This document shows positions 20,219-26,162 of a stretch of DNA of 26,162 bases, one piece after another. The position numbers and the translations under genes are program-made. The DNA lies in IMG/VR virus record IMGVR_UViG_3300044293_000835, positions 1 through 26,162 of that record; one strand, given 5' to 3'. Position 1 is the first letter of the stretch. Each line of letters starts with the position of its first letter. Below the pieces are notes generated by a model. The model was not told where the DNA came from, searched no databases, and saw nothing but the letters and a program-made list of their open reading frames with translations. The stretch comes from a virus.

Positions 20219-20611
20219 ATGCTACTAGAAGACTACATAAAAGAGCTAGAAAACGACTTAAAAATAGATGAGCTCAATTTAAAAGATTATCAATTAAGGC
20301 TTCCAGGTATAAAGCATAAATGGGCAGGCAGATGTATTAGACATAAATTAGAGCTTATAGACATTAAGCGAGAAAAAGAAATTCTAAAGAAAACACTTGC
20401 GAATAAACTTCAAGAACAAAGCCCTGTTAAAATAACAGCTCCTGTTGCAGAGAGAACGGCTGAAAAATACGCCGAGGTTTTAAAATTTGATGATAAGATT
20501 AAACAATTTGAACTAATAATCGAACTACTTGAGAAGGCGGAAAAAACGCTTAGTTCTACTTCTTTTGATATTAAAAATTTAGTAGACATTATCAAACTTG
20601 AAACTACATGA
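20219..20611 (+). CDS. uvsY: UvsY-like recombination mediator
   Basis: T4 UvsY loads the UvsX recombinase onto single-stranded DNA coated with gp32. The 130-aa protein matches it in size (T4 UvsY is 137 aa) and in layout: LEDYIKELENDLKIDELNLK (3-22), then KHKWAGRCIRHKLELIDIKREKE with the basic helical core, and a C-terminal helix pair. It lies directly upstream of uvsW with an ATGA overlap, the same neighbour as in T4. The similarity is in pattern rather than close identity, but the position makes the call strong. The 26-base gap to the divergent late gene must contain both promoters; none is clear. Confidence 0.75.
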   Translation: MLLEDYIKELENDLKIDELNLKDYQLRLPGIKHKWAGRCIRHKLELIDIKREKEILKKTLANKLQEQSPVKITAPVAERTAEKYAEVLKFDDKIKQFELIIELLEKAEKTLSSTSFDIKNLVDIIKLETT

Positions 20612-22068
20612 TAAGCTTTACGTACGACTCTAAAAAAAACACCGGTATTATTTCGGGTGAAATGCTTGAAGATATAAGAGAAGCGTTTTCTGTAAAAAAT
20701 GACGCAGCTTTTTTTGTAAGAAAAAGATATGGAAGATTTTTGCCAAATAGAATGTATGCTATAACACCTTCAGGCAGATTTGAACCCGGGCTATATTTTG
20801 AAATTAGAAAATTTCTAACAAGTAACAACTACACTGGCGAAGTTAAGACAGATGAATCTCTTTTTAATATTATTAAACCTTCTCGTAAATGGGATAGTAA
20901 TCCTCAATATAACTCTCAAATTATTCCTTTAGCTCTTTCCTTAAGAGATTACCAAGAGGAAATAGTTAAAAAAGCTCTTAATATAGGACGCGGTACTATC
21001 GTACTTGCAACAGCAGGCGGTAAAACATTAACTGCTGCGTCGTTACTTACAAAATTATTTTTATTTTACGGAGTAAACTTTAAATGCTTGTACATTGTAC
21101 CAGATCTTGGTCTAGTAGAGCAAACTAATAACGACTTTAAGACTTATAATGTTCCTTTCACAACTAAAAAATGGACAGGCAATTCACCTTTAGAGCATGA
21201 TAATACTAATGTTATAATTGCAAATTTAGGTATCTTACAAAGTAAAAATACAGATTTATCTTGGATTCAGGATATAGATACACTAATTGTAGACGAGGTT
21301 CATAAAATTAGAAAAGGAAATGAAGTTAATAAAATTATTAAAATAGTTAAAACACCAATTAGATTTGGATTTACGGGAACTATGCCTGAAAATTTAATGG
21401 ATCAATGGAATATTATAGGAAAAATTGGACCAATAATTTATGAAAAAAATAGTTACGAATTAAGATTAGAAAATTTTATTAGTAACGTACAAGTTCAAAT
21501 TCTAAAATTAAACCATAAAGAGGATCCTTTTAAAGACGTGGTTATATCTTCTTCTAATTTATACAGAGAAGAACAAAAATTTTTAATGCGTAGTACTTTT
21601 AGAAATAGCGTAATTGGTAAGCTTGCATGCAAACTTAACAATAATGCTCTTATTTTGGTTGATTTTATTGAGCATGGTGAAACTTTACACAAAACAATAA
21701 AGGAAATATGTCCGAATAAACAGTGTTATTTCATTCGCGGCGAAGTGGAAGTAGCTGAGAGAGAGAAAATTAGAAAATTAATGGAGGAGCATACTGATAT
21801 TATAGTTGTTGCTATTACAAAAATATTTTCTACAGGTATTAATATTAGAAACTTACACTATATTATTTTTGCTTGTGGCGGTAAAGCCAAAATTAAGATT
21901 GTTCAGTCAATCGGTAGAGGTCTCCGGTTGCATAAGAATAAGGATAAGCTTATAATATTCGATGTCGCTGACGACTTTAAATATAGTACATTGCATATGG
22001 AAAAGCGAATAGCACTTTATGAAAAAGAAAAAATTAAACATACAATTAAAGAAATTAACGAAGCTTAA
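20608..22068 (+). CDS. uvsW: UvsW-like superfamily 2 helicase
   Basis: UvsW unwinds branched DNA and R-loops, switching T4 from origin- to recombination-driven replication. The 486-aa protein (T4 UvsW about 500 aa) has an N-terminal domain (1-105), a Q-like RDYQEEIV, Walker A ATAGGKT (134-140), DEVH (229-232), a TGT motif (FGFTGTMPE), and the C-terminal SIGRGLRLHKNKD, motif VI. The order and spacing are complete, so it should be active. The ATG overlaps the uvsY stop. The last 50 bases overlap the start of gp55 in another frame. Confidence 0.88.
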   Translation: MISFTYDSKKNTGIISGEMLEDIREAFSVKNDAAFFVRKRYGRFLPNRMYAITPSGRFEPGLYFEIRKFLTSNNYTGEVKTDESLFNIIKPSRKWDSNPQYNSQIIPLALSLRDYQEEIVKKALNIGRGTIVLATAGGKTLTAASLLTKLFLFYGVNFKCLYIVPDLGLVEQTNNDFKTYNVPFTTKKWTGNSPLEHDNTNVIIANLGILQSKNTDLSWIQDIDTLIVDEVHKIRKGNEVNKIIKIVKTPIRFGFTGTMPENLMDQWNIIGKIGPIIYEKNSYELRLENFISNVQVQILKLNHKEDPFKDVVISSSNLYREEQKFLMRSTFRNSVIGKLACKLNNNALILVDFIEHGETLHKTIKEICPNKQCYFIRGEVEVAEREKIRKLMEEHTDIIVVAITKIFSTGINIRNLHYIIFACGGKAKIKIVQSIGRGLRLHKNKDKLIIFDVADDFKYSTLHMEKRIALYEKEKIKHTIKEINEA

Positions 22069-22612
22069 GCTCAAGAAGCAAAAGGCAGATCGCAAAGACA
22101 AGTCTTTTGAAAATGAAGATGATATTGTTCACATTTCACCCGTACTTACACCTACACTTAAAAAGCTAGCTGCTAAGGATAAGGTTCATTATGTTAATAG
22201 TAGAGAGTTTGAGGATGAAATTAGAATATATTACAAGTCTGGTAATATTTCTGAAAAGCTTGGAGAAAGCTTAACAAAAATAGCTAATGGTTTGTCGTAC
22301 GCTCCAAATTTTATTAATTATTCTTACAAAGATGACATGATAGGCGATGCTATAATAAAAATGTTTTCCGCATTACGTAACAAAAAGTTTAAGCTCGATT
22401 CTGGGTTTAGTCCTTTTTCATATTTTACTACTATTGCTTTTCACGCCTTTATTAATCGTATTAAGAAAGAAAATAAACATCACGCTGCTTTAGATGAATA
22501 TAGAGAAAAAGTTTACACCGAACATATGATAAACCCAGAATTAATGAGCGGGGCGCACATATACGTAGAGCCGGATAAAGAAGAGTCAGACAATTACAAT
22601 TCTACTGCATGA
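22019..22612 (+). CDS. 55: gp55-like late sigma factor
   Basis: gp55 directs host RNA polymerase to late promoters (TATAAATA) together with gp33 and the gp45 clamp. The 197-aa protein matches in its core: YVNSREFEDEIRIYYKSG, then a helical stretch, YKDDMIGDAIIKMFSALRNKKF and SGFSPFSYFTTIAFHAFINRIKKE, the region resembling sigma domain 2. The first 28 residues are extremely lysine-rich, and the start overlaps uvsW by 50 bases; no other in-frame start codon is available before the core. The tail (185-197) is acidic. The many late octamers in this window are its expected targets. Confidence 0.85.
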   Translation: MKKKKLNIQLKKLTKLKLKKQKADRKDKSFENEDDIVHISPVLTPTLKKLAAKDKVHYVNSREFEDEIRIYYKSGNISEKLGESLTKIANGLSYAPNFINYSYKDDMIGDAIIKMFSALRNKKFKLDSGFSPFSYFTTIAFHAFINRIKKENKHHAALDEYREKVYTEHMINPELMSGAHIYVEPDKEESDNYNSTA

Positions 22613-23664
22613 GCAAAGAATTAATAACTAAATCTAGCAAAATATGTTGTATAGCTGATTTACATATAGGCGTACATCAGAATAGTATTATCTGGCACGA
22701 GACAGCTCTTTCATGGGCCAAATGGTTAAAAGCTGAACTAGAAAAAGCTAAAATAAAAGATATTTTTATACTAGGCGATCTATACCATTACCGCGATGAA
22801 ATTGCAGTTAATACTATACATGTCGTTAATCAGATTTTAAAGCTATGGTCTGATTTTAATATTGTTATTTTAGTTGGTAATCACGATGCATACTATAAAG
22901 ACAGGACTGATGTCAACTCTCTTTCTATACTAGACGGTTGGAAGAATATTCATGTTATAACCCAGGCTTCAACATATACAATATATGGCAAAACCTGTAC
23001 GTTCTTACCTTGGGGTGCTGATTTAAATAGTGTTAAAAAATCGGATATTATTTTTGGTCACTTAGAGATTGAAAGCTTTAAGATGAATGCTCATAAATTA
23101 TGCGATCATGGCATAACAGCCAAAGATTTACTAAACAAAGCTAATCTTATTCTTACAGGTCATTTTCATTTAAGAGATGAGAGAAGGTACGATAATAAAA
23201 CAATTGTATATGTAGGTAATCCTTTCGAAATGGATTTTGGTGATACTGGGTCAATTAAAGGGTATTATTTGCTAGATTTTAATAACTTACAATATAATTT
23301 TTTTGAAAATAAGCTTTCACCTAAACATAAAAAACTATCGATATCAGAATTATTAGATAGTAAAGTAGATATAAAACGCCTTACAAAGAATAATATTGTT
23401 AAGTTGCTTATAGACAAAAAAATATCTAGTGATAATATTGATTTACTAATTCAAAAAATGTCTAGTTATAAACCGTTTAGTTTATCTGCTGATTACTCAT
23501 TATATGATAATTCTATCGGCGTTAATGATGACCAACAAGTTGATTTTTCAGGCGTTGATATGAGCAAGGCAATAGAAGAGTTTATCAATCTTTTAGACAT
23601 AGATAAAAAAGTTGAAGTTTCGCGTTATTGTTTAGAATTATATAAAAAGGCTTGTAATGTATGA
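22609..23664 (+). CDS. 47: gp47-like SbcD/Mre11-type nuclease subunit
   Basis: gp47 with gp46 forms the Mre11-Rad50-type complex that resects DNA ends for recombination. The 351-aa protein (T4 gp47 is 339 aa) has the phosphoesterase motifs in order: IADLHIG (16-22), ILGDLYHYRDE, VGNHDAYY, and TGHFHLRDE, all metal-binding residues present. The C-terminal third (about 245-351) is the helical gp46-binding part. The ATG forms an ATGA junction with the gp55 gene, and the stop overlaps the start of gp46 (ATGA at 23661-23664), so the pair is co-translated. Confidence 0.9.
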   Translation: MSKELITKSSKICCIADLHIGVHQNSIIWHETALSWAKWLKAELEKAKIKDIFILGDLYHYRDEIAVNTIHVVNQILKLWSDFNIVILVGNHDAYYKDRTDVNSLSILDGWKNIHVITQASTYTIYGKTCTFLPWGADLNSVKKSDIIFGHLEIESFKMNAHKLCDHGITAKDLLNKANLILTGHFHLRDERRYDNKTIVYVGNPFEMDFGDTGSIKGYYLLDFNNLQYNFFENKLSPKHKKLSISELLDSKVDIKRLTKNNIVKLLIDKKISSDNIDLLIQKMSSYKPFSLSADYSLYDNSIGVNDDQQVDFSGVDMSKAIEEFINLLDIDKKVEVSRYCLELYKKACNV

Positions 23665-25472
23665 AAACAATAATATTTAACAAAATTAGTATTAAAAACT
23701 TTTTATCTGTAGGTAATCAGTCAGTTGTAGTCGATTTTAAAAAGGGGTTGCACATTATAACTGGTATTAATCGCGATAAAGAAGACAGAAGAAACGGGGT
23801 TGGTAAGTCCACTATTGCTGATGCAGTATATTTTGCAATTTTTGGTGAGACGCTAAGAGATCTTAAAAAAGAAAATATTATTAATAATATTAATAGAAAA
23901 AATTGTGAAGTTATTCTCGATGTTATTATTCAATCTTTAGATAAAAAAGAAGAAATACAAATTATACGAACACTAGAACCATCTAAATGCTACCTGTACA
24001 TCAACGGTGAAGATAAGACCAGAGATAGTATTACTAATACAACTGATTTTATAAAAAATATGTTTAACTGTACCCCAGAAATATTTCAAAACTGTGTTAT
24101 TATGACCATTAATAATACGATACCGTTCATGGCTAAAAAAAAGCAAGAAAAAAGAAAGTTTATAGAAGACATTTTCAATTTAGTTGTTTTTGGCAATATG
24201 CTTAATTTGCTTAAAATAAATATTAATGAGAAGAAAAAATCTTTTGATATTGAAACAACTAAACATGATGAAATACAAAAAACGATTTTATCACAAGAAA
24301 AGCAAAAAGAAAATCTCGTATTAGAAAGACAGCGCAAAAAAGAAAAATACGAACTGCGCAAAAAAAACAATTCTTTAGAGATTAATAATATTAATTCTAA
24401 ATTAACAGTATTTGAGCTTCCTGACATAAACGACCTAAATTCAAAGATTGAAGAACAAGAGGCTAATTTAACAAAAATAGATAGAAAACTAAAAGAAATT
24501 CGTCATTCTATTTCTGAAAAAACAACACTTATTAATCAAATTAATAAAAAGATAAGCGCAGTGGGTACAGATAAAGATGTTTGCCCAACATGCCTTAGAT
24601 CTATACAAGACGTAGACCGTAATCATATAACTAGTGAGAAGAAAAAGTTTAAAAAAGAAATTGAAGATTATGAAGATGCTATTATTAATCTTAAAAAAGA
24701 AGAAAAGCAGTTCGATACTACACAGGATATTGTTAATGCTAAACTTCTTAATTTAAGGGAAGATAGTAATGCTTATAAGCATAAGCTAAAGGAAAAAGAA
24801 AATTTAGAGCAAAGATTAGCTCAACTTAATCAATGGCAAGTTGAATTAGATCAGGATTTAAGAGACCTTGAAAAAGATTCTGACTCACACGATATTCTTA
24901 TTAAAGAACAAACAGATAGATTAAATTTAATTAAGGATGAAATTAATAAGATCAAAGAAAATCTTAATACATTAGATGTAGTAAAATTTGTAGTCTCTGA
25001 AGAAGGTGTAAAATCTTTTATTGTCAAAAAGATATTACAACTGTTTAACAGTAAGCTAGCATATTATCTTAAAAAAATGGATGCAAATTGTATATGCACA
25101 TTTAACGAGTATTTTGAGGAAGAAATTATAGATAATAAAGGAAAAACATGCTCATATTTTAACTTTAGTGGAGCCGAAAGAAAAAATATTGATTTAGCTT
25201 GCTTATTTACATTTATGGATATTAGACGCTTACAGGGCGATGTAGCTTTTAATTTTAGCATATATGATGAATTATTTGATTCAAGCTTAGACGAAAGAGG
25301 TGTAGAGTTAGTCATTGGCATTCTTAAGGAGAGGGTTGAAAAATATGATGAGTCAATTATGGTAATTAGTCATAGAAAAGAGAGTATTAAAACTGCTACC
25401 GGTGATGTAATTTTCTTAGAGAAGAGTAACGGGATAACAAGAAGAGTTGATTATAAAGTATATGGAAGTTAA
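23661..25472 (+). CDS. 46: gp46-like SbcC/Rad50-type ATPase subunit
   Basis: The 603-aa protein (T4 gp46 is 560 aa) is a Rad50-like SMC ATPase: Walker A NGVGKST (45-51), a long coiled coil (about 185-440) interrupted by the zinc hook CPTC (308-311), the signature SGAERKNIDLA, and Walker B IYDELFDSSLDE followed by a VISHR switch. It dimerises through the hook and drives gp47 on DNA ends. All key residues are present. It follows gp47 with an ATGA overlap and is the last gene of the uvsY-46 transcription unit before the short gap to the glycosyltransferase gene. Confidence 0.92.
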   Translation: MKTIIFNKISIKNFLSVGNQSVVVDFKKGLHIITGINRDKEDRRNGVGKSTIADAVYFAIFGETLRDLKKENIINNINRKNCEVILDVIIQSLDKKEEIQIIRTLEPSKCYLYINGEDKTRDSITNTTDFIKNMFNCTPEIFQNCVIMTINNTIPFMAKKKQEKRKFIEDIFNLVVFGNMLNLLKININEKKKSFDIETTKHDEIQKTILSQEKQKENLVLERQRKKEKYELRKKNNSLEINNINSKLTVFELPDINDLNSKIEEQEANLTKIDRKLKEIRHSISEKTTLINQINKKISAVGTDKDVCPTCLRSIQDVDRNHITSEKKKFKKEIEDYEDAIINLKKEEKQFDTTQDIVNAKLLNLREDSNAYKHKLKEKENLEQRLAQLNQWQVELDQDLRDLEKDSDSHDILIKEQTDRLNLIKDEINKIKENLNTLDVVKFVVSEEGVKSFIVKKILQLFNSKLAYYLKKMDANCICTFNEYFEEEIIDNKGKTCSYFNFSGAERKNIDLACLFTFMDIRRLQGDVAFNFSIYDELFDSSLDERGVELVIGILKERVEKYDESIMVISHRKESIKTATGDVIFLEKSNGITRRVDYKVYGS

Positions 25473-25480
25473 TATAATCT

Positions 25481-26162
25481 ATGGTCGTTAATCCTTTTGT
25501 ATCACCTTTTGCTTCATCACCGTTTGCAGCACCATTCCCTTCAGTTTATGCACCAAATCAAATAGCAAACAACACAATACCAAAACCGCCGGAACTTGAT
25601 CTTAATAGAGCGCTTAATTATTACGCTGATTATAGCGGCTGCGGATTTTGGAGAATGATATGGCCTGAACATATGCTTAATGCTAATCAAAAAATGGTAA
25701 TTCATGGAAGCACTGTAATGTGTTTTGATGCAAACTATTTTAGGGGTATAAAAGCTGTCAGAATTCAGCGTCAAGCTACGGAAAATCAATTAAGATTTGT
25801 AAAGTTTTTAAAAGAAGTTAGTAAACAGCACGGTTTTAGATTAATTTACGAAATAGATGATATTTGCTTTTCCGAAGACATTCCTGATTATAATAAATTT
25901 AAACCTGCATTCACCGATCCCAAGATAAGAAAAACAGCTCAGGAAATTATGAGCTTATGTGACGAATTAACAGTTACTTGTAAGTTTATGAAAGATTATT
26001 ATAAAAATAAAACTGGCAATAACAATGTGACAGTTATACCTAACTATCCTCCAAAGTTTTGGATGGGCAGATTTTATAACGAAAAGCGAATTTCGGAAAA
26101 TTTTGATGCTCATGAAAAAAGACCTAGAATCCTTTATGCCGGCTCAGGAGCTCATTTTGATG
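25481..26162 (+). CDS. Glycosyltransferase (GT4-like), C-terminus cut by window edge
   Basis: The gene starts ATG 25481, eight bases after gp46, and runs off the right edge; 227 codons are visible. After a low-complexity N-terminus rich in Pro/Ser/Phe (1-30), it has ADYSGCGFWRMIWPEHML, where GxGFxR may bind the sugar nucleotide, then GFRLIYEIDDICF (with an acidic EIDD motif), a CDELTVTCKFMKDYY helix and NNVTVIPNYPP, followed by RPRILYAGSGAHFD. This order of DD, NVTVIPN and RPRILYAGS is the one usual for family 4 glycosyltransferases. The missing part should hold the C-terminal nucleotide-binding E-x7-E. It adds to the five glycosyltransferase genes at 2915-6784. Confidence 0.65.
   Translation, partial: MVVNPFVSPFASSPFAAPFPSVYAPNQIANNTIPKPPELDLNRALNYYADYSGCGFWRMIWPEHMLNANQKMVIHGSTVMCFDANYFRGIKAVRIQRQATENQLRFVKFLKEVSKQHGFRLIYEIDDICFSEDIPDYNKFKPAFTDPKIRKTAQEIMSLCDELTVTCKFMKDYYKNKTGNNNVTVIPNYPPKFWMGRFYNEKRISENFDAHEKRPRILYAGSGAHFD

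Noticed and set aside
1-26162. tRNA genes, CRISPR arrays, insertion sequences
   Set aside because: No cloverleaf, no spaced direct repeats and no transposase were found on reading through; every stretch over about 70 bases is coding.

Overview
The window is a strongly AT-rich, fully gene-packed piece of a T4-like (Caudoviricetes, myovirus-type) phage genome, most like the marine members of that group. Core T4 markers are gp62-like clamp loader, gp31/GroES-like co-chaperonin, UvsY, UvsW, gp55 late sigma factor, gp47 and gp46. Marine-phage accessory genes are also present: PhoH, FolE/QueD/QueE, an AAA_28-type ATPase, WYL_2-like and DUF3008-like proteins. The host cannot be read from the sequence. 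I see no tRNA, rRNA, CRISPR array or insertion sequence, and no gap without a gene longer than about 70 bases.

Layout. (1) 1-2900, minus strand: an XPD/DinG-type Fe-S helicase (cut by the left edge) downstream of a block with DUF366, gp62, gp31, a WYL_2-like protein and a small unknown. (2) 2915-6784, minus: five glycosyltransferase-like genes, most of them overlapping. (3) 6816-7544, plus: a fibre-like virion protein. (4) 7538-9617, minus: a tight operon with a small gene, QueE, a 54-aa gene, an AAA-type kinase/ATPase and a small gene. (5) 9669-10409, plus: PhoH. (6) 10356-11239, minus: QueD and a small gene. (7) 11298-20192: a late module on both strands, interrupted by folE (12447-13100, plus). 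It holds an aspartic-protease-like protein, a deaminase-like protein, a HxGH nucleotidylyltransferase, an ATP-grasping nucleic-acid ligase, a PD-(D/E)XK-like nuclease, a GIY-YIG nuclease and several unknown proteins. (8) 20219-25472, plus: the recombination/late-transcription block uvsY-uvsW-55-47-46. A cut glycosyltransferase follows.

Main observations. First, at least six late genes have a T4-type late promoter octamer (NNTAAATA) exactly five bases upstream of the start codon, and two more have it at six bases. By T4 late-promoter geometry (octamer at -13 to -6) transcription would begin on the start codon itself, giving leaderless mRNAs. The spacing also fixes three GTG starts. Second, most proteins of the late module (11.7-20.2 kb) begin with a short hydrophobic/amphipathic peptide, and seven of these end in [LIV]-x-E near residues 9-17. 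This resembles the capsid-targeting sequence of T4 internal proteins and the cleavage rule of the T4 prohead protease. Taken together I propose that this module encodes enzymes (ligase, nucleotidylyltransferase, nucleases, protease) that are packaged in the head and injected with the DNA. This is inference and is testable by virion proteomics.

The three 7-deazaguanine genes (FolE, QueD, QueE) would take GTP to 7-carboxy-7-deazaguanine. QueC and any DNA-inserting transglycosylase are not in the window.
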